Assembly (NCBI GenBank): GCA_024405875.1
Contig: JAKSOA010000002.1
Span: forward strand, 62,001-126,000
Direction: 5' to 3'
Length of the DNA stretch: 64,000 bases
Source of the DNA: Paludibacteraceae bacterium
GTDB taxonomy: Bacteria; Bacteroidota; Bacteroidia; Bacteroidales; Paludibacteraceae
Position 1 is the stretch's first letter. Each line of letters begins with the position of its first letter. Below the pieces are notes generated by a model, which was not told the DNA's origin, ran no database searches, and saw only the letters and a program-made list of their open reading frames with translations. Shown piece by piece: positions 17,186 through 26,358 of the stretch. Both the position numbers and the translations under genes were made by a program.

Positions 17186-18706
17186 ATGGAACAAAAACGT
17201 ATTAAAACAGCATTGGTGTCTGTTTTCCATAAGGAGAACCTTGACGCCATAATCACAAAACTTCATCAGGAAGGGGTGCAACTACTCTCTACAGGAGGCA
17301 CTCAGTCATTCATTGAGGGTCTTGGCATTCCCTGCAAGACAGTAGAGAGCCTCACTGGTTATCCATCAATTTTAGGCGGCAGGGTAAAGACCTTGCACCC
17401 AAAGATTTTCGGCGGCATACTTGGTCGCAGGGAGTTGCAGCAGGATATTGACCAGATGTCTCAATATGAGATACCTGAGATAGACCTTGTGATAGTTGAC
17501 CTCTATCCGTTTGAGAAGACAGTGGCAAGCGGAGCATCTGAGGCTGACATAATAGAGAAGATAGATATAGGCGGCATATCACTTATACGTGCGGCGGCAA
17601 AGAATTTCAAAGATGTTATTATTGTCGCCTCACAGGCACAATACGCACCGCTTCTTGATATGCTTAATGAAAGCGGAGCTGAGTCCTCACTTGAGCAGCG
17701 TAAGTTCTTTGCCAAGGAGGCGTTCAAGGTATCAAGCCAGTATGACTCTGCCATCTTCAATTACTTTGACGGTGGAGAGGGTACTGCCTTCCGCTGCGCT
17801 ATGGATGATATCAAGAGCCTGCGTTACGGAGAGAACCCGCACCAGAAAGGTTTCTTCTATGGCAGGTTTGATGAGATGTTTGACCAGGTATGGGGTAAGG
17901 AGATATCATATAATAACCTTCTTGACATTGATGCGGCGGTAAATCTAATCAATGACTTTGAGGAGACAACGTTCGCCATACTTAAACATAACAACGCCTG
18001 TGGCGTGGCTTCACGCTCCACACTTTTAGAGGCTTGGAAGGCGGCTCTTGAGGGTGACCCTGTATCAGCATTCGGCGGAGTCCTCATCGCAAACGCCCCT
18101 GTTGACAAAGAGACGGCTGAGGAGATTAACAAGATATTCTTTGAGGTTATCATAGCCCCTGACTATGATATGGACGCGCTTGAGGTGCTTCAGCAGAAGA
18201 AAAACCGCATAATCCTTATTCAAAAGGAGGCAAAACTCCCGGCAAAGACATTCCGCACCGCACTTAACGGCGTGCTTGTCCAGGAGCGTGACAACAGTGT
18301 GGAGGTAGAGTCAGACTTCACACCTGTAACATCACGTAAGGCAACTCCTGCTGAGATTGAGGATATGATATTCGCAAATAAAATTGTAAAGCACTCCAAG
18401 TCAAACTCAATAGTTCTTGCCAAAAACAAGCGACTTTCAGCCAGCGGTGTTGGTCAGACATCACGTGTTGACGCTCTTAAGCAGGCTGTAGAGAAGGCGC
18501 GTTCATTCAATATGGACTTAAATGGTGCTGTTATGGCTTCTGATGCGTTCTTCCCGTTCGGAGATTGTGTTGAGATTGCATATAACGCAGGTATAACAGC
18601 AGTTGTGCAACCAGGCGGCTCAGTGCGTGACCAGGAGTCATTTGATTTCTGTGAGAAGCACAATATGGCGATGGTTACAACCGGCATCCGCCATTTTAAA
18701 CATTAA
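17186..18706 (+). CDS. purH: Bifunctional AICAR transformylase / IMP cyclohydrolase PurH
   Basis: PurH performs the last two steps of purine biosynthesis (AICAR to FAICAR to IMP). The 506-residue protein begins with the methylglyoxal-synthase-like IMP cyclohydrolase domain (about 1-190; LSTGGTQSFIEGLGIP, GGRVKTLHPKIFGGIL, IDLVIVDLYPF). The AICARFT domain follows (about 195-506; LRYGENPHQKGFFYG, KHNNACGVA, AFGGVLIAN, QTSRVDALKQAV, SDAFFPFGD). Its formyl donor 10-formyl-THF connects it to the folate genes just upstream. The following gap to mreB is 23 bp, so purH may be cotranscribed with the shape operon. Confidence 0.96.
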   Translation: MEQKRIKTALVSVFHKENLDAIITKLHQEGVQLLSTGGTQSFIEGLGIPCKTVESLTGYPSILGGRVKTLHPKIFGGILGRRELQQDIDQMSQYEIPEIDLVIVDLYPFEKTVASGASEADIIEKIDIGGISLIRAAAKNFKDVIIVASQAQYAPLLDMLNESGAESSLEQRKFFAKEAFKVSSQYDSAIFNYFDGGEGTAFRCAMDDIKSLRYGENPHQKGFFYGRFDEMFDQVWGKEISYNNLLDIDAAVNLINDFEETTFAILKHNNACGVASRSTLLEAWKAALEGDPVSAFGGVLIANAPVDKETAEEINKIFFEVIIAPDYDMDALEVLQQKKNRIILIQKEAKLPAKTFRTALNGVLVQERDNSVEVESDFTPVTSRKATPAEIEDMIFANKIVKHSKSNSIVLAKNKRLSASGVGQTSRVDALKQAVEKARSFNMDLNGAVMASDAFFPFGDCVEIAYNAGITAVVQPGGSVRDQESFDFCEKHNMAMVTTGIRHFKH

Positions 18707-18729
18707 TTTTTAACTATTAACTAAATACA

Positions 18730-19758
18730 ATGGGACTGTTTTCATTCACACAAGAGTTGGCAATGGACTTAGGAACCGCCAACTCCATTATTATTCAAAA
18801 CGGAAAGATTGTTCTTGATGAGCCGTCTATAGTAGCCCTTGACCGTCGGAATGACCAGGTAGTGGCAATAGGAGAGAAGGCACGCCAGATGCAGGGTAAG
18901 GAGAATGAGAGAATCCGTACCGTACGCCCTCTGCGTGATGGCGTGATTGCCGACTTCAATGCTGCTGAGCAGATGATCAGAGGTATGATTAAGATGATTA
19001 ACCGCAAGCACAACTTCATTGTGAACCCGTCACTCAAGATGGTAGTCTGCATACCGTCAGGCAGTACTGAGGTTGAGATACGTGCCGTACGTGACTCATC
19101 AGAGCACGCAGGTGGCAGAGACGTATATATGATTTATGAGCCTATGGCTGCCGCTATGGGTATCGGTCTTGACGTTGAGGCTCCTGAGGGACATATGATA
19201 GTTGACATAGGCGGTGGCACCACAGAGATTGCTGTAATATCACTCGGCGGACTTGTGGCAAACAAATCAATCCGTATAGCAGGAGATGAACTTACGTCAG
19301 ACATCATACAATATATGGGTCAGATTCACAATATCAAGGTGGGAGAGCGTACCGCTGAACTTATCAAGATAAACGTGGGCTCCGCTCTTACTGAACTTGA
19401 TGATGATGAGGCTCCGGAAGATTATGTCGTACGCGGACCAAACCGTATGACATCACTTCCAATGGAGGTTCCTGTGTCATATCAGGAGATAGCGCACTGC
19501 CTTGACAAGTCAATAAGCAAGATGGAGACCGCCATTCTTGCCGCACTTGAGCAGACACCGCCTGAACTATACGCTGATATTGTACGTAACGGTATTCACC
19601 TTGCAGGTGGCGGTGCGCTTCTGCGTGGTCTTGCAAAACGTTTCTATGACAAGGTGAACATTCCTTTCCATATCTCAGAGGACCCGCTTCACGCAGTCGC
19701 ACGTGGAACAGGATTGGCGTTGAAGAACGTGGAGAATTATACATTCTTAATGAGATAG
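18730..19758 (+). CDS. mreB: Rod-shape protein MreB
   Basis: MreB is the actin-like protein that forms membrane-associated filaments guiding lateral peptidoglycan synthesis. The 342 residues show the N-terminal FTQELAMDLGTANSII phosphate-1 motif, VCIPSGSTEVEIRAVRDS, MIVDIGGGTTEIAVISLGG (phosphate-2) and HLAGGGALLRGLAKRF (adenosine motif). It heads the order mreB, mreC, mreD, mrdA, rodA, the standard elongasome operon. A two-unit TTAACTA repeat (18710-18723) precedes the ATG. Confidence 0.97.
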   Translation: MGLFSFTQELAMDLGTANSIIIQNGKIVLDEPSIVALDRRNDQVVAIGEKARQMQGKENERIRTVRPLRDGVIADFNAAEQMIRGMIKMINRKHNFIVNPSLKMVVCIPSGSTEVEIRAVRDSSEHAGGRDVYMIYEPMAAAMGIGLDVEAPEGHMIVDIGGGTTEIAVISLGGLVANKSIRIAGDELTSDIIQYMGQIHNIKVGERTAELIKINVGSALTELDDDEAPEDYVVRGPNRMTSLPMEVPVSYQEIAHCLDKSISKMETAILAALEQTPPELYADIVRNGIHLAGGGALLRGLAKRFYDKVNIPFHISEDPLHAVARGTGLALKNVENYTFLMR

Positions 19759-19779
19759 TTATAGTTTTTTTAGTCGGGT

Positions 19780-20640
19780 ATGAGAAACCTACTGAATTTT
19801 TTGATAAAGATTTCACCGCTGCTGCTGTTTCTTGCTTTAGAGACAGTGGCGGTTGTGTTAATGGTGCAGCGTAGCCGTTACCACAGTTACGCCATCATAA
19901 GCACATCAAATGTTGTCTCCGGCGGTCTTCTTGAAGCATCAAACTCAGTAACCTCATACTTCTCACTCTCATCGGTAAATGAGCGTCTTGCGTTGGAGAA
20001 CAGCATAGTAAGGAATGAGAATGAGCAACTCAAGAGCATAATTACGGAGTATGAGGACATTATCAGTCAGATTCTGCCAGTGGACTCATCAGTAATTAAG
20101 CGAGACACCCTTCAAGAACTTACGCATATTCCGGCAAAGGTTATAGGAAACACAGTAAACAAACTTGACAACTACATAACACTTGACAAAGGTGCTGAAG
20201 ATGGCATAAAGCCCGATATGGGTGTTATTTGTGACCAAGGCGTGGTGGGAATTATCTCCACAGTGTCAAAACACTTCTCTGTGGTGCTCCCCATAATCAA
20301 TTCTCAGTCACGCATAAGTTGCCGTCTTGACAGTTCCCGTACCATAGGCTCAATAGTGTGGAACGGGCTTAATCCGAGTTATGCCTCACTTATGGAGATT
20401 CCTCGTCACGTCTTTGTCACCAAAGGAGAGAAAATATATACCAGCGGTTTCTCATATATCTTCCCCGAGGGCATACCTGTGGGAGTTGTGGAGGAGGCGG
20501 AACTTAAGGAGTCTGACAGTTTCTATAAGATAAAGGTCTCTCTCAGCACATCATTCTACACACTATCACACGTAGATGTCATATCATTTGCTGAGAAGGA
20601 GGAACTAGACGGACTCAAATCAGTAATGTCAGTGGAGTGA
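19780..20640 (+). CDS. mreC: Rod-shape protein MreC
   Basis: The 286-residue protein has one N-terminal membrane helix (about 9-28), a periplasmic coiled coil (about 65-95, NERLALENSIVRNENEQLK) and the beta-barrel MreC domain (VIGNTVNKLDNYITLDKGAEDGI, then GVVGIISTVSKHFSVVLPI). MreC tethers MreB and activates PBP2/RodA. Its TGA shares one base with the mreD ATG (TGATG), consistent with coupled translation. Position and domain order make the assignment secure. Confidence 0.94.
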   Translation: MRNLLNFLIKISPLLLFLALETVAVVLMVQRSRYHSYAIISTSNVVSGGLLEASNSVTSYFSLSSVNERLALENSIVRNENEQLKSIITEYEDIISQILPVDSSVIKRDTLQELTHIPAKVIGNTVNKLDNYITLDKGAEDGIKPDMGVICDQGVVGIISTVSKHFSVVLPIINSQSRISCRLDSSRTIGSIVWNGLNPSYASLMEIPRHVFVTKGEKIYTSGFSYIFPEGIPVGVVEEAELKESDSFYKIKVSLSTSFYTLSHVDVISFAEKEELDGLKSVMSVE

Positions 20641-21137
20641 TGGATAGAACAGGACGTTACATAGTACTCTTCATAGTGTTGGTGTTGCTTCAAGTACTTA
20701 TATTCAGCAATATCAACTATTTGGGTTTTGTATGCCCGTATATCTACATACTCTTCATACTTGCCCTGCCTTTCGGTTTCAACAGGTATGGCTCAATGGG
20801 ACTCGCATTCCTTTTGGGCTTCATAATAGATATGTTTAGCAACACACCGGGGGTTCACATTGCCGCAACGGTAGCAGTGGCGTTTGTACGTGACTATTGG
20901 ATGGATTGGATACTTCCACACACTGATGTTGAGCGAGTGGAGCCCTCTCTTAAAAAACTTGGAATTTCAAACTATCTGCGTTATGCGGTAGGGCTTGTAC
21001 TCATCCATCATCTGATACTCTTCTTTGCTGAGGCTTGGAGTTTCTCAGACGCTTGGTTTACTATACTTAAAGCATTAGTGAATACAGTAATCACAATGCT
21101 TCTTATAATCTGCTATTATCTCATCTCCAAACGTTAA
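20640..21137 (+). CDS. mreD: Rod-shape protein MreD
   Basis: MreD is a small polytopic membrane protein of the elongasome. From ATG 20640 it has 165 residues with five or so hydrophobic segments and the MreD-like GFVCPYIYILFILALPFGFNR and LLGFIIDMFSNTPGVHIAA. A GTG three bases earlier is a less likely start. Its sequence is weakly conserved, so the call leans on position between mreC and mrdA. The TAA stop lies in the first unit of a 7-bp-period array (21134-21168). Confidence 0.9.
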   Translation: MDRTGRYIVLFIVLVLLQVLIFSNINYLGFVCPYIYILFILALPFGFNRYGSMGLAFLLGFIIDMFSNTPGVHIAATVAVAFVRDYWMDWILPHTDVERVEPSLKKLGISNYLRYAVGLVLIHHLILFFAEAWSFSDAWFTILKALVNTVITMLLIICYYLISKR

Positions 21138-21168
21138 CTATTAACTATTCTTTATTCACTATTCACTC
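21134..21168. repeat. 7-bp-period array overlapping the mreD stop codon
   Basis: Five units in phase (TTAACTA twice, TTCTTTA, TTCACTA, TTCACTC) run from 21134 to 21168. The mreD TAA is within the first unit. The array occupies nearly the whole mreD-mrdA spacer and shares its unit family with 6571-6605 and 18710-18723. Confidence 0.6.
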
Positions 21169-21177
21169 TCTTAACCC

Positions 21178-23037
21178 TTGTCATACTATCATAAACCAGA
21201 CTACCGTAACCGCCAGACCATAATAATGGCTATCGTGGTGTTTGTAGCCGCAATTTATATAGTGCGGCTCTTTATGATGCAGGTTGTGGACTCATCAAAT
21301 AAGGAGTTTGCTGACAGTAACGCATTCCTGAAACAGACCATATATCCCTCACGCGGGCTTATCTATGACCGTAACGGCAAACTTGTGGTATCAAACCAGC
21401 CCGTCTATGACATAATGATGGTTATGCGTGAGATGGTGGATTTTGACACACTTCAGTTTTGTCAGGTGCTTGACATTACAAAAGAGGAGTTTGATGAGCG
21501 AATGCTCTCAATAAAAGACAGACGTAAGAACCCAGGCTACTCCCGTTACACACCGCAGGTATTTATGTCGCACCTCAGCACAGAGGATTACGGCAGGCTT
21601 CAGGAGACTCTTTTCCGTTTTCCAGGAGTATTCATCCAGCAAAAAGTTATGCGAGAGTATCAGGTGGAGCACGGTGCTCTTGCCCTCGGTTCCATCGGGG
21701 AGGTGAGCCAGAAACAGATGGACGCGGACCCTTACTACCGTCGTGGAGACTATCGTGGACAGAGTGGTATTGAGACTATGTATGAGGAGTTGCTCAGAGG
21801 AGAGAAGGGCTATGAGATACTTTTGCGTGACGTACACGGAAAGATAAAGGGACACTACCTTGACGGCGCGCTTGACCGTCTGCCGGTCTCTGGTAAGGAT
21901 TTGACAATAGGGTTGGACATAGAGATACAGCAGTACGCTGAGGAGCTTATGCAAGGCAAGATGGGTAGCATAGTGGCTATTGAGCCATCTACAGGTGAGA
22001 TTCTCACACTTGTATCGGCACCAACATACAGTCCCTCTCTACTTGTGGGCAGAGACCGCTCAAAGAATTACGCAAAACTGTTGAAAGACCCTCACAAACC
22101 GCTTTTTGACCGCCCTATGATGGCTATGTACCCTCCTGGCTCAACCTTTAAAACCGTGCAGGCGCTTGTAATGCAGCAAGAGGGGATTATAAATGAGAAT
22201 ACCGCATATCCGTGTAATAAGGGGTATTACTATGGAGGCAGTCATAAGTTGGGTTGCCACGCACACTCATCGCCCCTTGATTTGCCACAGTCAATAGCAA
22301 ACTCCTGTAACGCCTACTATTGCTGGGCGCTCAAGGCGTTACTTGACAACAACACAAAAAAGTATGGTTCCACCGGTAACGCATACGATGCTTGGTTTAA
22401 TGATGTGTGCTCATTCGGGTTCAACAGCAAGTTGGGAGTTGACTATCCGAATGAGAAGGCGGGAAGCATACCTTCCCGTAAGTTTTATGACCGCTACTAC
22501 GGAGCCAATCACTGGCGTTCCTCAACTATAATATCAATATCAATAGGACAGGGAGAGATACTCTGCACTCCTATACAGATAGCAAATCTTGCCGCCATCA
22601 TTGCAAACAAGGGATACTACTATGTGCCTCACATACTCAAATCAGTTGAGGGCGATGTCATTGATGAGAAATATACAACAAAACACCATACCGCCATTGA
22701 CGCGCGATATTTTGATGTGGTGCACGAGGGAATGCTTGGTGCGGTTACAGGCGGTACCGCTCGTATAGGACTTATTGACAGCATTCAGTTCTGCGGAAAG
22801 ACGGGCACGGCACAGAACCCTCACGGTAAGGACCACTCCATATTTATGGCTTTCGCCCCCAAGGACAATCCTAAGATTGCCATAGCCGTCTATGTTGAGA
22901 ACGCCGGTTTCGGAGCCACGTGGGCGGTGCCTATAGCGTCACTTATAATAGAGAAATACCTCAAGAGGGAGATACCTGAGAAACGTAAGTGGCTTGAGGA
23001 GCGCATATTAAACGGTAACCTTATAGGAGAAGAGTGA
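21178..23037 (+). CDS. mrdA: Penicillin-binding protein 2 (elongasome transpeptidase)
   Basis: MrdA cross-links lateral-wall peptidoglycan together with RodA. The 619-residue protein has one N-terminal membrane helix (about 16-36), a PBP-dimer domain starting TIYPSRGLIYDRNGKLVVSN, and the transpeptidase domain with SxxK Ser322 (YPPGSTFKT), SxN at Ser376 (ANSCNAYY) and KTG at Lys541 (CGKTGTAQN). The start is unusual: TTG at 21178 is the only start that keeps the cytoplasmic leader, since the first ATG (21226) would begin inside the membrane helix. The gap before rodA is 1 bp. Confidence 0.95.
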   Translation: MSYYHKPDYRNRQTIIMAIVVFVAAIYIVRLFMMQVVDSSNKEFADSNAFLKQTIYPSRGLIYDRNGKLVVSNQPVYDIMMVMREMVDFDTLQFCQVLDITKEEFDERMLSIKDRRKNPGYSRYTPQVFMSHLSTEDYGRLQETLFRFPGVFIQQKVMREYQVEHGALALGSIGEVSQKQMDADPYYRRGDYRGQSGIETMYEELLRGEKGYEILLRDVHGKIKGHYLDGALDRLPVSGKDLTIGLDIEIQQYAEELMQGKMGSIVAIEPSTGEILTLVSAPTYSPSLLVGRDRSKNYAKLLKDPHKPLFDRPMMAMYPPGSTFKTVQALVMQQEGIINENTAYPCNKGYYYGGSHKLGCHAHSSPLDLPQSIANSCNAYYCWALKALLDNNTKKYGSTGNAYDAWFNDVCSFGFNSKLGVDYPNEKAGSIPSRKFYDRYYGANHWRSSTIISISIGQGEILCTPIQIANLAAIIANKGYYYVPHILKSVEGDVIDEKYTTKHHTAIDARYFDVVHEGMLGAVTGGTARIGLIDSIQFCGKTGTAQNPHGKDHSIFMAFAPKDNPKIAIAVYVENAGFGATWAVPIASLIIEKYLKREIPEKRKWLEERILNGNLIGEE

Positions 23038-23038
23038 T

Positions 23039-24466
23039 ATGAGAAGAGAGCAGAGCATATTAAGGGAACTTGACTGGACTACGGTAATTGTCTGGCTCAT
23101 AATGATATTTATAGGCTGGCTCACAGTCTATGCCGCTTGTTATGACTATGAGCATCCTGACCTCTTTGATTTCAGCCGCCGTCAAGGTCAGCAATTCATC
23201 TGGATGGGCGTCTCATCACTTTTGGCAATCTTCATACTTGCCATTGACACAAGGTTTTTCGGAAATATAGCCTATCTCTTCTACGCACTTATGATGGGGC
23301 TTTTGGTGGTCACCATATTTGTCGCCCCCGATGTTAAAGGCTCCCACTCCTGGATACAGATGGGAGGTTTCCGTTTCCAGCCTGCCGAACTTGCCAAGTA
23401 CGCCACCGCACTCTGTCTTGCAAAGTTTATGTCCACCTACGGCTACAATATGAAACGCCCCCGTGACTTCATAATAACAGCCCTGATAATAGGGCTCCCG
23501 ATGCTTATAATTGTGGCGCAGCAGGAGACCGGCTCGGCTCTTGTGTTTGTTGTTTTCATACTTGTGCTGTTCCGTGAGGGGCTCAACGGAGACATTCTTA
23601 TATATGGCGCTCTGGCAATACTATTTTTTGTCCTGCAACTTATGTTCGGCTACAGCGTAGTCTTTACCGCAGCCGTCATAATAGGTCTGCCGCTTATAAT
23701 TCACTATACCCGTGACGCCTCACTCTTTAAGATATACGCCCTGATGAATATTGCCATTTGGGCTATATGCCTTATAGTAAGATTAATAAAGGCGGAACTG
23801 CTCTCATATACGGTAATATCAATAATATCACTTGGAGCAAGCGCTCTGCTTTTAATAGTATTCTCATTCATACGCCGCAATAAGGCGTACCTTGCTGTGG
23901 TGCTCTTTTTTATTGGTACGGCAGGCCTATGCTGCGGTGCTGACTATGCCTTTAATAATGTTCTGCAGCCACACCAGCAGATTCGTATAAAAGTGGTTTT
24001 AGGACTTGAGGATGACCCGCAGGGTGCGGGCTACAATGTGCGTCAGGCAAGAATTGCCATTGGTTCCGGAGGCTTCTTTGGCAAGGGATTCCTTAACGGA
24101 ACACAGACAAAACTGAACTATGTGCCTGAGCAGGACACAGACTTTATCTTCTGCACCATAGGAGAGGAGCAGGGATTCTTCGGTTGCACCATCGTGGTAC
24201 TGCTCTATGTCTTTTTCATCTGCCGGATAATATTGCTTGCGGAACGGCAACGCACCCCGTTCAGCCGAATCTACGGTTATTCAGTGGCTTGCATATTCTT
24301 CTTCCATTTCTGCATAAACATAGGAATGGTAATAGGTCTGTTGCCTGTAATAGGCATTCCGTTGCCATTTTTCAGTTATGGCGGTTCATCTATGCTCGCC
24401 TTCACCATACTCCTATTCACCTTCTTGAAACTTGATACCCACCGCACAGACTATATGGCGGCATAA
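23039..24466 (+). CDS. rodA: RodA, elongasome glycosyltransferase (SEDS family)
   Basis: RodA polymerises lipid II in the cell-elongation complex with PBP2. The 475-residue protein has about 12 membrane segments and SEDS signatures: GSHSWIQMGGFRFQPAELAKYATAL in the first third, QQETGSALVF (with the Asp/Glu region of the active loop), ARIAIGSGGFFGKGFLNGTQ and IGIPLPFFSYGGSSML near the C-terminus. It is about 100 residues longer than E. coli RodA, with extra hydrophobic segments at about 195-300, a length seen in Bacteroidales homologues. It ends the mre-mrdA-rodA run. Confidence 0.94.
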   Translation: MRREQSILRELDWTTVIVWLIMIFIGWLTVYAACYDYEHPDLFDFSRRQGQQFIWMGVSSLLAIFILAIDTRFFGNIAYLFYALMMGLLVVTIFVAPDVKGSHSWIQMGGFRFQPAELAKYATALCLAKFMSTYGYNMKRPRDFIITALIIGLPMLIIVAQQETGSALVFVVFILVLFREGLNGDILIYGALAILFFVLQLMFGYSVVFTAAVIIGLPLIIHYTRDASLFKIYALMNIAIWAICLIVRLIKAELLSYTVISIISLGASALLLIVFSFIRRNKAYLAVVLFFIGTAGLCCGADYAFNNVLQPHQQIRIKVVLGLEDDPQGAGYNVRQARIAIGSGGFFGKGFLNGTQTKLNYVPEQDTDFIFCTIGEEQGFFGCTIVVLLYVFFICRIILLAERQRTPFSRIYGYSVACIFFFHFCINIGMVIGLLPVIGIPLPFFSYGGSSMLAFTILLFTFLKLDTHRTDYMAA

Positions 24467-24468
24467 TT

Positions 24469-25431
24469 ATGAACATACTATCAGAAATAAAACAGCCAAT
24501 CCAGGATTCATTCCTGCTATTTCAGAACACGTATGATGAGGTTCTGAGCAGTGCCAACCCAACACTCGCACTATTATTGGAGCATATAAAAAAGTCAAAG
24601 GGGAAGCAGATGCGACCAATGCTTGTAATGCTCTCTGCCGGTATTTGCGGGGGAATAACAGAGAACACAATACACGCCGCCGTTGCTCTTGAACTGCTTC
24701 ACACAGCAAGCCTTATACACGATGATGTGGTAGATGACAGCGATGAACGTCGTGGAATGTCATCGGTCAAGTCTCTCTTTAACAATAAGGTGTCAGTACT
24801 TGGTGGAGACTATGTGCTTTCAGTAGGATTAAGTGAGGCTACCGCTACAGCCGATGCCAACATTATCTCAACTCTCGCCAGCCTTGGCAAGCAACTTGCC
24901 GACGGTGAGATTTTTCAGATGGACAACACCAAACTCAAACTCTTTGATGAGAATGCCTATTTTAATGTAATACGTAACAAGACAGCGTCACTCTTCGCCT
25001 CTTGTGCCAAAATTGGAGCCATATCATCAAAAAACGCCGATATGGAACTTGAACTCAAAATAAGTGCCATCGGGGAGATTATAGGACTCTGTTTCCAGAT
25101 AAAAGATGACATATTTGATTTCAACCCCGATGCCGAAACAGGAAAGCCTTCAGGGAAGGACCTTTTAGAGGGTAAGATAACCCTACCGCTTATATATGTC
25201 TATAATAATGCTGACACGCATACAAAAACAGCCATTCTCTCAGCCCTTGATGAAGTAGATGTCGCATATATTCAAAAGGTGGTGCGGGAGCAAGGTGGCA
25301 TAGAATATGCTAATCAGCGTCTTATGAATTTACAGCAAAGGGCGCTTGAGATGCTTGATGTGTTCCACGACTCACCATACAAGTCATCATTGAAAAGGTA
25401 TATAGAATATGTATCGGAACGTAAAAATTAA
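24469..25431 (+). CDS. Polyprenyl (long-chain) diphosphate synthase
   Basis: This trans-prenyltransferase elongates FPP/GGPP with IPP. The 320-residue protein has the first Asp-rich motif SLIHDDVVDDSDERRG, the second KDDIFDFNPD, GKQMRPMLVML and a C-terminal helical region. The residue five before the first DDxxD is Ala, a small side chain that in this family leaves the product channel open, so a long-chain product such as the menaquinone side chain is expected (IspB-like). It lies 2 bp after rodA. A second, short-chain type enzyme is at 53081. Confidence 0.9.
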   Translation: MNILSEIKQPIQDSFLLFQNTYDEVLSSANPTLALLLEHIKKSKGKQMRPMLVMLSAGICGGITENTIHAAVALELLHTASLIHDDVVDDSDERRGMSSVKSLFNNKVSVLGGDYVLSVGLSEATATADANIISTLASLGKQLADGEIFQMDNTKLKLFDENAYFNVIRNKTASLFASCAKIGAISSKNADMELELKISAIGEIIGLCFQIKDDIFDFNPDAETGKPSGKDLLEGKITLPLIYVYNNADTHTKTAILSALDEVDVAYIQKVVREQGGIEYANQRLMNLQQRALEMLDVFHDSPYKSSLKRYIEYVSERKN

Positions 25432-25451
25432 AATTCTAAGTAAATACAGTT

Positions 25452-26261
25452 ATGGAAAGAACAGTAATAGGTTTTGAAATCAAAGAGAGAATAGCATTCA
25501 TAGAGATGCAGGATTCCAAGCATTTGAACTGCTTAAGTGAGGTTTTGTGTAAGGAGATGCAGGACGCCCTTAATGAGGCATACGCCTCAGAGTGTGTGGG
25601 TGTGGTAATCAAATCACAAATCAATCACGGAGTATGGAGTGCCGGACATAACATTAAGGAACTACCTACTGACGGGCACGACCCGCTTGGCTACACCGTA
25701 GAGATGGAACGTCTGCTCCGCAAGGTGCAGGATTTGCCAATTCCGGTAATAGCATACGTGGAGGGTACCGTGTGGGGCGGAGCCTGTGACCTTTGTCTCT
25801 CATGTGATATGATAGTTGCGGCAGACACCTCAACATTCGCCATCACACCAGCCAAGATAGGAATTCCATACAATGCGTCTGGTATTATGCACTTTATAAA
25901 CCAACTTGGCATAAACAAGGCACGTGAAATGTTCTTCACCGCCAACCCTATAGAGGCGTCAGACGCCCTCAACGTAGGTCTGCTTAACGCCATAGCGCCA
26001 CTTGATAAGTTGCCTGAACTGCTTGAGAACCGTTTTCTTAACCCGCTACGCCGTAATTCCGTGCTATCAATAAGCGCCATCAAGCGTCAGTTCCGCATAC
26101 TCTCACGTGCCGCCACAGTTATCTCATCAGAGAGTTTTGAGCAGATAAACTCATATAGAGATAAGGTTTATCGTGGTGATGACTACCGTGAAGGTCTAGC
26201 CTCATTCCTTGAAAAACGTCCCGCAGTGTATAAAGGCAAGGCTTCTGACCTTGATTCGTGA
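25452..26261 (+). CDS. scpB: Methylmalonyl-CoA decarboxylase-like enoyl-CoA hydratase-family protein
   Basis: The 269-residue crotonase-fold protein closely parallels E. coli ScpB (YgfG), which decarboxylates methylmalonyl-CoA to propionyl-CoA. Matching blocks include KHLNCLSEVLCKEM, the oxyanion-hole segment WSAGHNIKELPTDGHDPLGY, YVEGTVWGGACDL, SCDMIVAADTSTFAITPAK and the C-terminal YREGLASFLEKRPAVYKGK. A biotin-free decarboxylase would serve propionate formation from succinate, for which Bacteroidetes usually use a biotin-dependent route. Other crotonases remain possible, but HDPLGY/WGGA similarity is specific. A terminator follows at 26291. Confidence 0.85.
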   Translation: MERTVIGFEIKERIAFIEMQDSKHLNCLSEVLCKEMQDALNEAYASECVGVVIKSQINHGVWSAGHNIKELPTDGHDPLGYTVEMERLLRKVQDLPIPVIAYVEGTVWGGACDLCLSCDMIVAADTSTFAITPAKIGIPYNASGIMHFINQLGINKAREMFFTANPIEASDALNVGLLNAIAPLDKLPELLENRFLNPLRRNSVLSISAIKRQFRILSRAATVISSESFEQINSYRDKVYRGDDYREGLASFLEKRPAVYKGKASDLDS

Positions 26262-26290
26262 TTCTTTTTGGTCTATATGCATTAAAATGT

Positions 26291-26320
26291 AGGGATAAAT
26301 TTTGTTTATCCCTATTTTTT
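26291..26320 (+). terminator. Intrinsic terminator after scpB
   Basis: A 9-bp perfect stem (AGGGATAAA, 26291-26299, with TTTATCCCT, 26305-26313) and a 5-nt TTTTG loop are followed by a T-rich run (26315-26320). The TTTG of the loop also serves as the -33 box of the argR promoter. Confidence 0.75.
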
Positions 26321-26331
26321 GTATAATTTTG
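26301..26331 (+). promoter_or_regulatory. argR operon promoter
   Basis: TTTG (26301-26304), 19 bp, TAATTTTG (26324-26331) is an exact fit to the Bacteroidetes promoter consensus and spacing. The -33 box sits in the loop of the scpB terminator hairpin. The likely start of transcription is near 26338, about 20 nt before the argR ATG. Confidence 0.7.
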
Positions 26332-26358
26332 CACTCCATTTGCAAAAAATATGCAAGT

